Part shown: positions 52,232-60,510 of the stretch, one piece after another
Layout: every line of letters starts with the position of its first letter
How positions within the stretch are numbered: the stretch's first letter is position 1
Origin: Planctomycetota bacterium
Lineage (GTDB): Bacteria; Planctomycetota; J058
Assembly: GCA_003695705.1 (NCBI GenBank)
Contig: RFHU01000012.1
Coordinates: 24,083-88,082, forward strand
Direction: 5' to 3'
DNA: 64,000 nucleotides
Program-made: the position numbers and the translations under genes
The notes under the pieces: generated by a model
Databases searched by the model: none
Told to the model about the DNA's origin: nothing
What the model saw: only the letters and a program-made list of their open reading frames with translations

Positions 52232-54075
52232 CACTCGCCTCCCTCTTCGCCCTCGGCGGGCGGCTTCGGCGCCTCGGGCGGCGGGAAGCCGATCTCGAAG
52301 GACACCGTGACGAACACGCACTCCAAGGCGCCGGTGTCGCGGTCTTCCCGGTTCGCAGGGTTGAGGCCGTAGGCGATCTGCGGAGTGCTGACGGTCATGT
52401 CGCCGTACTCGCTCGCGCTGGGCCCCGTGCGCACGTAGAAGGGAGCGTCCGTCAGCCGGGAGCGGAGGCCGGCCACGAAGCTGGCCTTGATCTCTTCGCG
52501 CACCGCGCTCGGCTCCACGTTGCCGCGGTCGTAGGACTTGGCCACGGTGAGGACCACCTTGTAGCCACGGCGCTCGTCCATGCTGACCGTACCCACGTCC
52601 AGATCGAGGAGCCACAGGCGGCGGTCGTTCTTCTTGCGGCGCGCCTCCTGCTCGAGCAAGTAGTCGATCTGCTTGTTGACCGGCCCGCGGCGGAGGTCCG
52701 CAGGCAACGGCGTCAACGCACCGTTCTCCTTGGGGAGTTCCTGCCCGAGCGCGTCCAGGAAGTCGAGCATCAACAGGCGCCCCTCGCCCAGAGCCGCCAG
52801 CTCTCGGGCAGCCTTCTCTTCCTTGGCGAAGTCCTTCAGCCCCTCGGCCTCGGCCTGGATGGCCTGGTAGGCGTTGAGCTTCTTGATGGACTTCAGGGTC
52901 CGGCCCAGCGCGTCGCGGTTGCTCGTCCAGTAGGAATAGCTGAGTCCGAGGGCGAGCCAGGAGCACACGACCGTGGCGAGGGCGAGAGGGAGCTTGGCCT
53001 TGAGCTGCGCCTGCAACTGCAGCGTCTGCGGGGCGAGGTTGACGGCGCAGCGGGCCTCGCCCGCCCCCTGGACCGCGAGGCCAAGCGGAACGGCCAGACC
53101 GAGGAGGTGCTTCTTGAGCACGTCGAGGTCGACGTCGGGATCGATGATGAAGCTCTCCTCTTCGAGGCGCTGCACGCGGGTGACCGGGTAGCCCAGCTCT
53201 TCCTTGAAGAACTTGGTGAGGTTCTTCAACTTCGCTCCGTCTCCGAGGAGGATCATTCGCTTGACGTCGAGGTCCTCCGCCTGGCTCTTGAAGAAGCCCA
53301 CCGAGCGGTGGATCTCGCCGAGCAAGTCCTTGAGGACCGGCTTCATGGCGCTGAAGATCTTGCGCGCTTGCGGGCTCTTGGAGGAGGACCGCTTGAGCTT
53401 CTCCGCTTCGGCGAAGGGGATCTTGAAGCGCTCGGCGAGCGCCTTGGTGATGTCGTTGCCCGCAATGCGCAGGTTGCGGATCCAGAATCGCTCGCCGTCG
53501 ACGATGACCAAGTCCGTGTGCTCGGCCCCGATGTCGAGGATGACCGTGGCCTCGTCGAACTCCCCGCCGTTGTGGCGGACGAAGTTGTAGATGGCCAAGG
53601 GAACGATGGTCACGATGTCGGGTTGGAGCCCGTGCTCCTGCATGTCCGCGAGGAAGCCGTCGATCAGCTCGCTGCGGGTGGCGAAGATGCCCACCTCCAC
53701 CTCGCCGCCGGGCTCCTCCTGCGGCAACTGAACGAAGTCCCAGTTGACTTCCGAGATGGGGAAGGGAATCTGCTGCTGCGCCTCCATGCGGACCATCACC
53801 GCGAGCTTGCTCCTGTCCACCGGAGGAAGCTGAATGAAACGGCTCAGGGCGTGCTGCCCGGGAATTCCGACGACGACGGTGTCGGACCCGATGCGGTGCT
53901 TGCTCAGGAAGGAGCGCAGGGCGTCGTTGACGTGCTCTTGGCGCTCGTCCTCGTCGTCCTCGATGGGGTAAGGGATGTGCTCGATGGCCTGGATCTCGAG
54001 CCCTTCGCGGGTCCGGCGCAGCTTGACCGCCTTGAGCGCGGCCTTGCCGATGTCGATGCCCCAGACCGAAGCCAT
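52231..54075 (-). CDS. PilM-PilN fusion protein
   Basis: A 614-residue protein. Residues 1-345 are PilM (actin-like ATPase fold of the FtsA/PilM family): VWGIDIGKAALKAVKL and VILDIGAEHTDLVIVDG as the two phosphate loops, MILLGDGAKLKNL as the nucleoside loop, and the PilM-type VVVGIPGQHALSRFIQLPP. At about 365-385 a membrane helix begins (LPLALATVVCSWLALGLSYS), after CAVNLAPQ, which is the place where PilN starts with its conserved NLLP-like motif. The periplasmic part (about 390-610) has a coiled segment and a beta-rich domain. In most systems PilM and PilN are separate. GspL is the natural fused equivalent, so this is GspL-like in build but PilM-like in sequence. Confidence 0.9.
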   Translation of the reverse strand: MASVWGIDIGKAALKAVKLRRTREGLEIQAIEHIPYPIEDDEDERQEHVNDALRSFLSKHRIGSDTVVVGIPGQHALSRFIQLPPVDRSKLAVMVRMEAQQQIPFPISEVNWDFVQLPQEEPGGEVEVGIFATRSELIDGFLADMQEHGLQPDIVTIVPLAIYNFVRHNGGEFDEATVILDIGAEHTDLVIVDGERFWIRNLRIAGNDITKALAERFKIPFAEAEKLKRSSSKSPQARKIFSAMKPVLKDLLGEIHRSVGFFKSQAEDLDVKRMILLGDGAKLKNLTKFFKEELGYPVTRVQRLEEESFIIDPDVDLDVLKKHLLGLAVPLGLAVQGAGEARCAVNLAPQTLQLQAQLKAKLPLALATVVCSWLALGLSYSYWTSNRDALGRTLKSIKKLNAYQAIQAEAEGLKDFAKEEKAARELAALGEGRLLMLDFLDALGQELPKENGALTPLPADLRRGPVNKQIDYLLEQEARRKKNDRRLWLLDLDVGTVSMDERRGYKVVLTVAKSYDRGNVEPSAVREEIKASFVAGLRSRLTDAPFYVRTGPSASEYGDMTVSTPQIAYGLNPANREDRDTGALECVFVTVSFEIGFPPPEAPKPPAEGEEGGE

Positions 54076-54125
54076 AAGAACCCCCTAGCGACCGTGCGCC
54101 CCACCGGCGCGCGTCTCCCTCAACC

Positions 54126-54140
54126 CCTTGCGGTGCAAGG
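54126..54140 (-). other. Leader hairpin upstream of the PilM-N gene
   Basis: A stem-loop (CCTTGC / GCAAGG, 3-base loop) lies about 20-30 bases downstream of the predicted start point of the pilMN promoter and about 50 bases before the ATG. It could affect mRNA stability or translation. Confidence 0.4.
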
Positions 54141-54159
54141 AGGTATGAGGCGAGCGCGG

Positions 54160-54188
54160 ATCATAGGAGGTGCCCTGGGCGCTGTCAA
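54160..54188 (-). promoter_or_regulatory. Near-consensus sigma-70 promoter for the PilM-N gene
   Basis: On the minus strand, -35 TTGACA (54188-54183, perfect), a 17-base spacer, and -10 TATGAT (54165-54160, five of six). This is the best promoter match noticed in the window. It would start transcription near 54153 and give a leader of about 78 bases before the ATG at 54075. It could drive the PilM-N, PilO-like and Fn3 genes together. Confidence 0.75.
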
Positions 54189-54371
54189 GCAGAGCAGGGA
54201 CGCGCCGAGGCGCCGCCGTGAGGGTCCACGCGGTGGAGGAGATCACGTCCTTCGAACGACCTTTCGAGGGGCCTCCCCCTCACGCGGGCCAGGCAAGTCC
54301 CTCCGTGATGCCCTGCGGAGGTCACCGCAGCGTCACCGCGGGCGCGCGCGCCGGGCGCGCCCGGGAGCCGC

Positions 54372-55211
54372 TCAGGCTCGGGCGGACCCTGCCTCGCGAC
54401 CCGGGCGCCCGCCGATGTAGGGGAACAGCTGCTGCAGGTCGTGCCAGGCCTTCCGTTTCTCGCTCGGCGAGCGAAGCAGGTAGGCCGGGTGGTAGGTGAC
54501 CAGGGCAGGGGTACCGTGCCAGTCGTGCAGTCCTCGGTTTCGCCCCAGGCTCTGGTCGGGCGTGATGAGCCCGAGGCCGACGGCCGCCGTCTTGCCCAGA
54601 GCACAGATCACGCGCGGTTGCACGATGTCGAGCTGCTCGCGCAGGTACGGCAGGCAGGTCCCCATCTCGTCGGGCTGCGGGTTGCGGTTGCCCGGCGGAC
54701 GGCACTTGACCACGTTGCAGATGAACACCTCGTCGCGGCTCAGGCCGAGGGCCGCGATCATCTTCGTGAGCAGCTCCCCGGCGCGGCCCACGAAGGCCAG
54801 CCCCTGCTGGTCCTCGTGGTAGCCAGGCCCCTCGCCCACGAAGACCAGGTCGGCGTCGGCGGCGCCCTGGCCGAACACCAGGCGGGTGCGCCCTTCGTGA
54901 AGGCGACAGCGCGTGCAGCCGGCCATGCGGTCGGCGAGGGTGTGGAGGCGCGCTTCGCGCTCCGCGAGCGAAAGGCCCCGCGCGGGCCGAGGCTCCTTCG
55001 GCAGCGCCTTCGGACTTGCTGGCGTGGCGTCCCGCGCTCGGTTCGCCGGCGCCGCGACCGAAGGGGAACGGGGCGGAGCGAAGGCCGCGCGCAACGGCGG
55101 AAGCGGTGGCACCGGCGTGTCGCGAACGCCGAGGAGCCGGTCGAGGTCCGCCAGACCCTGCGCCTGGCGGGCGAGCGCGGCGAGTTCCGCGCGCAGCTCG
55201 TCGGGGTTCAT
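54372..55211 (-). CDS. Family 4 uracil-DNA glycosylase
   Basis: A 279-residue protein with ATG at 55211. Residues about 95-270 contain the family 4 (UdgA-type) signatures: the [4Fe-4S] cysteines in GCTRCRLHEGRT, NVVKCRPPGNRNP and VICALGKTAA, the active-site loop GEGPGYHEDQQGLAFVGRAG, and the motif TYHPAYLLR. The enzyme removes uracil from DNA. The first 85 residues are a Pro/Ala-rich extension with no known function. It lies downstream of the DUF151 gene on the same strand, with 143 bases between. Confidence 0.94.
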   Translation of the reverse strand: MNPDELRAELAALARQAQGLADLDRLLGVRDTPVPPLPPLRAAFAPPRSPSVAAPANRARDATPASPKALPKEPRPARGLSLAEREARLHTLADRMAGCTRCRLHEGRTRLVFGQGAADADLVFVGEGPGYHEDQQGLAFVGRAGELLTKMIAALGLSRDEVFICNVVKCRPPGNRNPQPDEMGTCLPYLREQLDIVQPRVICALGKTAAVGLGLITPDQSLGRNRGLHDWHGTPALVTYHPAYLLRSPSEKRKAWHDLQQLFPYIGGRPGREAGSARA

Positions 55212-55354
55212 CGCCGCCCCCGGCAGGGCGCAGCCCCGTGCGCCCCCCGGCGCACCCGCGACGCGCGGCGAAGGGACATCGAGTGCGGGGCGGGCCCGGC
55301 GCAACGTCTGCAGCCTCTCCTCGCGCCTCGAGCGAAGGTCGCCACCGGGCCCCG

Positions 55355-55924
55355 CTACGCCTCGGGGTCCTCTTCGGAGTCGTCGAGGGAGAAGTTCTCG
55401 AACTGGTCCTGCAATCCGGAGAGGTCGAGCTCCTTGAGGCCAAAGGGCCCCGAAGGCTTCTTGGGCGACGGAGTCGGCCCTTGGATCGCCTGCGAGACGT
55501 CCGGGACCGCGTCGAGGACTTGCTGGGTCGCGTAGACGTCGACCCCGGACTTGAGGGCGAGCACCAAGCAGTCGCTCGGACGGGCGTCGATGTGGACTTC
55601 GTTGCGCTTCCCGTTCCACTCCCCGTCTTCGCCGACGCACTGCTGCTCGAGCACCAGCACCGCGCAGAAGGTGTCGTTCACGATGCGCGAGATCACGATG
55701 CGCTTGATGCGGATGTCGAAGCCCAAGAGCACGTTCGCCAGCAAGTCGTGGGTCATCGGCCGTGGCGGCGGCTCGTCGTTGAGCTCGCGCAAGATGGCAG
55801 CCCCTTCGTAGGGGCCGATGGTCATGACGAAGGTCTTCTCGTCGTTGCCGAGCAGCAGGGCCGTGCCCGCCTGGATGGGGCCCAGGACCTTCTTGATGCG
55901 GATCTTCTGCAGCTCTTCAGGCAT
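55355..55924 (-). CDS. Bifunctional nuclease (BFN/DUF151) family protein
   Basis: A 189-residue protein with ATG start. The DUF151 core is visible: TIGPYEGAAILRELNDE, PRPMTHDLLANVLLGFDIRI (core RPMTHDLLANVL), and IDARPSDCLVLALKSGVDVYAT, the most conserved segment. Plant homologues have RNase and DNase activity. Bacterial roles are not established. The C-terminal 45 residues are an acidic Pro/Ser tail. It sits between RidA and uracil-DNA glycosylase genes, all on the same strand. Confidence 0.92.
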   Translation of the reverse strand: MPEELQKIRIKKVLGPIQAGTALLLGNDEKTFVMTIGPYEGAAILRELNDEPPPRPMTHDLLANVLLGFDIRIKRIVISRIVNDTFCAVLVLEQQCVGEDGEWNGKRNEVHIDARPSDCLVLALKSGVDVYATQQVLDAVPDVSQAIQGPTPSPKKPSGPFGLKELDLSGLQDQFENFSLDDSEEDPEA

Positions 55925-55969
55925 GTGGGCCCATGGTGACGGCGCGCCTGGGACCTGTCAACAAGCCGA

Positions 55970-56350
55970 TCACATGGCCTCCGCGACGGCGATGGCGTCG
56001 ATCTCCACGCGAACGTTCTTGGGAAGTCGCGAGACTTCCACCGTGGCCCGCGCGGGACGGTGATCGCCGAAGGCTTCGGCGTAGACGGCGTTCATGGCCG
56101 GGAACTCATCCATGGAGGCCAGGTAGACGGTGGTCTTCACCACCCGGTCGAGGTCCGCGCCCGCAGCCCGCAAGACCGCCTGCAGGTTGGCCAGGACTTG
56201 CCGCGTCTGCGCCTCCACCCCTGCGGGGATGTCGCCGCCGCCGGGCGAAAGCGCGATCTGCCCCGAGCAGTAGATCATGCCGCCTGCGCGGACGGCCTGC
56301 GCGTAGGGTCCGATGGCCGCCGGCGCGGCGTCGGTCGCAATGGTCTCCAC
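55970..56350 (-). CDS. ridA: RidA-family enamine/imine deaminase
   Basis: A 126-residue protein. The start is the GTG at 56350, preceded by GGAGGA. RidA motifs are IGPYAQAVRAGGMIYCSGQI, VVKTTVYLASMDEFPAMNAV (core VVKTTVYLA) and RPARATVEVSRLPKNVRVEI with the catalytic Arg. The enzyme hydrolyses reactive 2-aminoacrylate-type intermediates from PLP enzymes. Length matches the family (about 125-130). It lies 79 bases downstream of the LptD-like gene. Confidence 0.95.
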   Translation of the reverse strand: METIATDAAPAAIGPYAQAVRAGGMIYCSGQIALSPGGGDIPAGVEAQTRQVLANLQAVLRAAGADLDRVVKTTVYLASMDEFPAMNAVYAEAFGDHRPARATVEVSRLPKNVRVEIDAIAVAEAM

Positions 56351-56429
56351 GGGTCCTCCTCCGCAAACGAGCGGAGGATTCTGGCACCTCGGGCGACCGT
56401 CCGCGACCCCGACCGCGGCGCGAAGGTCC

Positions 56430-58883
56430 TCAGGAACCCGAGAGCCCCAAGGGGTCGTCGCTCGGCGCGAGCAAGGGGACGAAGTTGAGCGAGACGCTCG
56501 TGTCGTCCTGGTCGGGATCGTGTTGCACGTCACACACCAAGGCGAAACGGTGGAAGGTTCGCACCACGCGAACCGCGTGGCGGAGGAAATCGCCGCGCTC
56601 GAGGTCCACTTGCTGGGACACTGCGACGCCCCAGGAAGGGTTCAGACGCCAGGCCACGTCCCAGGCAAGCGTCCTGCGTGCGCTGAGGGCGCCGAGTTGA
56701 AGGAAGGACGCGGAGGCGCGCAGCCAAGCGACCGGGCGCAGGGACACCCGCACGTTGGCTTCGAGCGGCTTCCCGCCGTGGGTGGGTTGGTCCCAGCGCG
56801 CCCGCAGAGCGACCCAGGGAGAAAGGTCGAGCCGCAGGTCCAGGGCGACCGAACTCCACGTCCCCGCCACCGCGCGGCCGCGATCGCTGAGGAAGTGGCG
56901 GACTTCGGCCGCCAGATCGATGAGCTTGCGCGGGCGACGGTCCACGTAGGTCGAAAGGCGCGTGCGCACCCGCAGGAGCAGGTGATCGGTCTCGCGCAGG
57001 CCCTCCACCTCCTCGTCGAAGAAGAGCAGCTCGTGCGGTTCGCGGTTCATGGCGAAGCGGTGCCGGGTCCCGACCTCGAAGAGCACGTCGTGGCGGAGCA
57101 TGCCCCAGGAGCCGTCCAGCGCCGACCAGAGGGGCAGACCCAGGGTCCAACCGGCCTCCGCGGCGTGGCGCTCGATGTCGCGCGGCGAGCCGGAGCGCGC
57201 ATCCCAAAAGGTCTCGCGACCGCCGGCCCAGGCTCGGAGCAGGAAGGGACCGAGGGCGTTCTTGTAGGTGAGGCGAGCGCGGCCGTCGGCGCGAGCGGCG
57301 CGGTAGGAGCGCGCTCCGCCGCGGGGCGGGCTGCGGCGCAAGGCTCCCGCCCGCAGGGCGGCGTCGAACCCGAGGGCGCCGAGCCAGGAGTGAGCGGCGA
57401 GGGGCGTCTCGATCCAATCGAGGCGCGCCTCGGGAAAGCGCTCCACTTGGTCCTGGAAGTCGTTGACCTTCGCCCGCCCGAGGACGCGCAGTGCGAGGTC
57501 GTCCCAGCTCGCGCGCAGATGCGCGTAGGTCTCCTGCTCCTTCTCCGTCTTGGAAACGCTGCGGTGGTATTCGAGCAGGTAGCCCGGATCCGAGAAGCGG
57601 GACAGCTCGGCGTCCAGGACCACGCGGAGCGGCCTCTCCGCCTCCACGCCCCCCGCAGGCGCAAGGCGCTCGCGAAGCAGCCCGCGGAGCCAGAAGCGAT
57701 CCCGGTCGGGGAAAGGGGTCCCCACGCGGTCCTCGTCGGCGCGGTCGCGCAGCCCGTCGAAGCGGAGGAAGCCCTGGCCGCGGTCGTCGCCGGCGGCGTC
57801 CCGGCGCCGCCACTCGACGCCGCCGCTGCCGCCGACTCCGCGTCGCTCGTAGGCATCGACCGTCGCTCGCGCCGCGAGGTCCACCCCCCCCAGACTTCCC
57901 AGGTCGAGTCGGCCTAGGTCGAAGCGCGCGCCGAGGCGGCCGAAGACACCGAACTTGTTCGAGCTGCCCGCCTCGACGATGGGGCGCGGCCAGTCGGTTC
58001 CCCAGGCGACCAGCGGGCTGAGGGGTATCCGAGCGCCGAGGACGAACAGGGCGGCGCCCTCCACCCGGACCAGGCGAGGCGTCTCCCCCATGCGCGCCAG
58101 GGCGTCGGAGCCGGGCGCCGGCGTGCGCACCCGACCTCGGCGAGGGAGCAAGCCGGAGAACAGGGGGGGCGGCCGGCTCGCGAGCGCCGCGGCGGCGCCA
58201 CCGACGCCGCCGAGGGCCGCGGCAACGGGCGGCGGAGGCGGAGGCGGCGCTGCGGTGGAGCGAACGGTGACGCGCCGACCGCCCACGGCGACGTGCGGCC
58301 GACCGTGGTCGCAAGGGCTCAGGCTCGCCTCGCGGGCCTCGAGGTCGTCGGCGCCACGGGCGAGGAGCGACGTGGCGCGCAGGACGAGCGAGGTGCCCAG
58401 CCCGCCGCGACCGGCCAAGGTGCGCGGCAAGCGCAGTTCGACGTCCCGCAGGCGCGCGCGCTCGCCCACGAAGTCGAGGCCGACTTCCGCGGCCTCGAGC
58501 ACCAGGGGCGGCTCGTCTCCCTCGGCGAGTTCGAGGCGCACGAAACCGCGCGCGTAGAGCGCCCGCACGGGGAGCCGCTCCGGAGCGGGCTCGATGCCCG
58601 CGAGCGCCTCCGGCCGCTCGAAGAAGAGCACGACCGCCTCCGCCCGGAGGTCGAGCCGCTGCGTGCGCTCCCGGCCCGGCCCCTGCAGGCGGCGGGTGCC
58701 GTGCACGTGCACGTCGCTGCGCCCGTCGCCCTGGTAGACCACGACCAAGGCCTCGCCGCGCAGCGACGCGTCCACGCGACCGGCCTCGACCTCCACGCGC
58801 AGGCGCTCGTCCTGGCCGCGTGCGAGCGCGCCCGCTAGGATCGCCAGCGCCGCGATGCTCCCCCTGCGGGTCCTTCCGGCCAC
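56430..58883 (-). CDS. LptD-like outer membrane barrel protein
   Basis: An 817-residue protein starting at GTG with a signal peptide (GSIAALAILAGALARG). Residues about 25-200 resemble the OstA/LptA-type beta-jellyroll repeated as RLDLRAEAVVLFF, YARGFVRLELAEG and RARLRDVELRLP. After a Pro-rich linker and a conserved cysteine segment, the rest is an alternating beta pattern of an outer membrane barrel (FLRFDGLRDRADEDRVG, LLRVRTRLSTYVDRRPRKLI) ending in ALVCDVQHDPDQDDTSVSLN and FVPLL, as in LptD C-termini. LptD inserts lipopolysaccharide into the outer leaflet. Overall similarity looks remote, so an organism-specific LptD or another barrel is possible. Confidence 0.65.
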   Translation of the reverse strand: MAGRTRRGSIAALAILAGALARGQDERLRVEVEAGRVDASLRGEALVVVYQGDGRSDVHVHGTRRLQGPGRERTQRLDLRAEAVVLFFERPEALAGIEPAPERLPVRALYARGFVRLELAEGDEPPLVLEAAEVGLDFVGERARLRDVELRLPRTLAGRGGLGTSLVLRATSLLARGADDLEAREASLSPCDHGRPHVAVGGRRVTVRSTAAPPPPPPPVAAALGGVGGAAAALASRPPPLFSGLLPRRGRVRTPAPGSDALARMGETPRLVRVEGAALFVLGARIPLSPLVAWGTDWPRPIVEAGSSNKFGVFGRLGARFDLGRLDLGSLGGVDLAARATVDAYERRGVGGSGGVEWRRRDAAGDDRGQGFLRFDGLRDRADEDRVGTPFPDRDRFWLRGLLRERLAPAGGVEAERPLRVVLDAELSRFSDPGYLLEYHRSVSKTEKEQETYAHLRASWDDLALRVLGRAKVNDFQDQVERFPEARLDWIETPLAAHSWLGALGFDAALRAGALRRSPPRGGARSYRAARADGRARLTYKNALGPFLLRAWAGGRETFWDARSGSPRDIERHAAEAGWTLGLPLWSALDGSWGMLRHDVLFEVGTRHRFAMNREPHELLFFDEEVEGLRETDHLLLRVRTRLSTYVDRRPRKLIDLAAEVRHFLSDRGRAVAGTWSSVALDLRLDLSPWVALRARWDQPTHGGKPLEANVRVSLRPVAWLRASASFLQLGALSARRTLAWDVAWRLNPSWGVAVSQQVDLERGDFLRHAVRVVRTFHRFALVCDVQHDPDQDDTSVSLNFVPLLAPSDDPLGLSGS

Positions 58884-58911
58884 CCCGCCAGCCTAGCGCG
58901 CGCCACCCCCT

Positions 58912-58955
58912 CCGCTCGTCAGCGAGCGGTTCGAACCTGTCAAGGACTGTCAAGG
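58912..58955. promoter_or_regulatory. Stacked palindromes and tandem repeat between lptD-like and tatD genes
   Basis: A perfect 7-bp hairpin (CCGCTCG-TCAG-CGAGCGG, 58912-58929) runs into a perfect 10-base palindrome (GGTTCGAACC, 58928-58937), then two copies of CTGTCAAGG (58937-58945 and 58947-58955). The second copy runs into the tatD GTG. These lie in the 71-base gap between divergent genes and are likely protein-binding or leader elements. Confidence 0.5.
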
Positions 58956-59734
58956 TGCTCGTCGACAGCCACGCCCACGTCTCCGGAGACCGCTTCGCAG
59001 CCGACCGCGCCGAGGTCCTCGCGCGCGCGCGTGCCGCCGGCTTGGTGGGCATCGTGGACGTAGGCTGCGACGTCCCCTCCAGCGAGGCCGCCGCGGCGCT
59101 CGCGGAGGCCGACGACCTGGTCTGGGCTGCGGTGGGTCTGCATCCGCACGAGGCGCGCCGCTGGACCCCCGAGACGGGGGAGCGGCTGGCCGAGCTGACC
59201 CGGCGCCCGCGCGTGGTGGCCGTGGGGGAGTGCGGCCTCGACTTCTACTACGACCATTCTCCGCGCGAGGTGCAGCGGGAGGTGTTCGCGGCCCAACTGC
59301 GCCTAGGGATCGAGCTGGACATGCCCGTGGTCCTGCACATCCGCGACGCCTACGAGGAGGCCTTCGGCATCCTCGACGCGCACCGCGACCCGCGGCTGCG
59401 CGGCGTCGCGCACTGCTTCACGGGCGACGCCCACGCCGCCGAGGGCTTCGTGCGGCGGGGCTTCTGCGTCTCCTTCACGGGGGTGGTGACCTTCAAGAAC
59501 GCCGCGCAAGTGCGCGAGGCCGCGCGCGCCGTCCCCCGCGAACTCCTCCTCTGCGAGACGGACTGCCCCTACATGGCCCCCGTCCCGCTGCGGGGGAAGC
59601 GCTGCGAGCCGGCCTACGTCGTCCACACCGCGCGCGCCCTCGCCGAAGCGCGCGGCGAGGACCCCGCGGCGCTCGGCGCGCAGATGGCGCGGAACGCCGC
59701 GCAGGTCTTCGGCCTCGACCTCTCCTCGGCCTGA
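58955..59734 (+). CDS. tatD: TatD-family metal-dependent DNase
   Basis: A 259-residue protein. GTG at 58955 is used because the TatD fold begins with it (VDSHAHV). All metal-binding motifs are present: DSHAHVSG with the HxH, VGECGLDFYYDHSPREVQRE, VVLHIRDAYEEAF, HCFTGDAHAAE, and ETDCPYMAPVPLRGKRCEPA (core ETDCPYMAPVP). TatD proteins are cytoplasmic 3'-exonucleases or D-tyrosyl-tRNA-type hydrolases that use two metal ions. Length is standard. It is divergent from the LptD-like gene. Confidence 0.95.
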   Translation: MLVDSHAHVSGDRFAADRAEVLARARAAGLVGIVDVGCDVPSSEAAAALAEADDLVWAAVGLHPHEARRWTPETGERLAELTRRPRVVAVGECGLDFYYDHSPREVQREVFAAQLRLGIELDMPVVLHIRDAYEEAFGILDAHRDPRLRGVAHCFTGDAHAAEGFVRRGFCVSFTGVVTFKNAAQVREAARAVPRELLLCETDCPYMAPVPLRGKRCEPAYVVHTARALAEARGEDPAALGAQMARNAAQVFGLDLSSA

Positions 59735-59823
59735 GGGAGGCCGCCCACGCCTCGGTGCGGGTCCGCGGCCCGCAACGGCCCTTCGGCCCGGCGCGGGCGG
59801 AGCGCCCGTCCGGCCGTCCTCTC

Positions 59824-60510
59824 TCAGAAGGCGAGGAATCGCTCCCGATAGGCCTCGAGGTCGCTGGAGGCGGCGCCGGCCGCGCGAAGGCGTTCGTAGG
59901 TGCCGGTGGGGTCGCGCTCGATGGCCTCGGCCAGCGCGGTCGCCGAGCGGACCAGGGCCGCGAGCTTGGCGGCGAGCACGCGCTCGAGGAGGCGCTCGAA
60001 GGGGCGCGTGACCAGGTGCAAGAGGCCGCTCTCCACGCGAAAGGCCACCTCGGCGCGGGCACGCAAGCGGCGAGGATCGTCGGGGAGGGCAGCGTAGCGG
60101 ACGGTGATGACGCCCGCGCCGCGGATGGTGGGCAGGGCGCGCACGTCCAGGGTCCCGCGGGCCACGACCACGAGGAGGCCGCGCTCGTCGAGGGCACGCC
60201 GGCAGCGGGCGCGTGCCCCGGCCCGGTCGTCGACGCGGAATCCGCCCGCGGGGAGGTCCTCGATGGCGTAGTCGCCGAGGTCCAACGCCCGCAGCCAGCG
60301 GGCGGCGAGGGGGAGTTCGGCGAGGAGGCGGCGGTAGGTCGCCGGCCGACAGCGCACGCGCTGCGCGGGAACACGCGCGCGCACGGTGGGGTCCGAGGCG
60401 ATCCGGACGACCTCGGCCCGATCGCCCGCTGCGAGGCGGTCGAGGGGGAGGTCCTGCGCCGGGGCGGCGGAGGCGACGCAGAGGAGTCCGAGGGCGATGG
60501 CGGAGCGCAC
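59824..60510 (-). CDS. Exported hypothetical protein
   Basis: A 228-residue protein starting at GTG. A signal peptide is clear (RSAIALGLLCVASAAPAQ). The mature part contains RVPAQRVRCRPATYRRLLAE, WLRALDLGDYAIEDLPAGGF, GAGVITVRYAALPDDPRRLR and a helical end EAYRERFLAF. No domain is recognised. The beta-rich middle may bind lipid or act as a periplasmic chaperone (speculation). It is convergent with tatD. Confidence 0.7.
   Translation of the reverse strand: MRSAIALGLLCVASAAPAQDLPLDRLAAGDRAEVVRIASDPTVRARVPAQRVRCRPATYRRLLAELPLAARWLRALDLGDYAIEDLPAGGFRVDDRAGARARCRRALDERGLLVVVARGTLDVRALPTIRGAGVITVRYAALPDDPRRLRARAEVAFRVESGLLHLVTRPFERLLERVLAAKLAALVRSATALAEAIERDPTGTYERLRAAGAASSDLEAYRERFLAF

Noticed and set aside
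58928-58937. GGTTCGAACC as a tRNA T-loop
   Set aside because: No acceptor stem, D-arm or anticodon arm fits around it. It is a palindrome in a promoter region.
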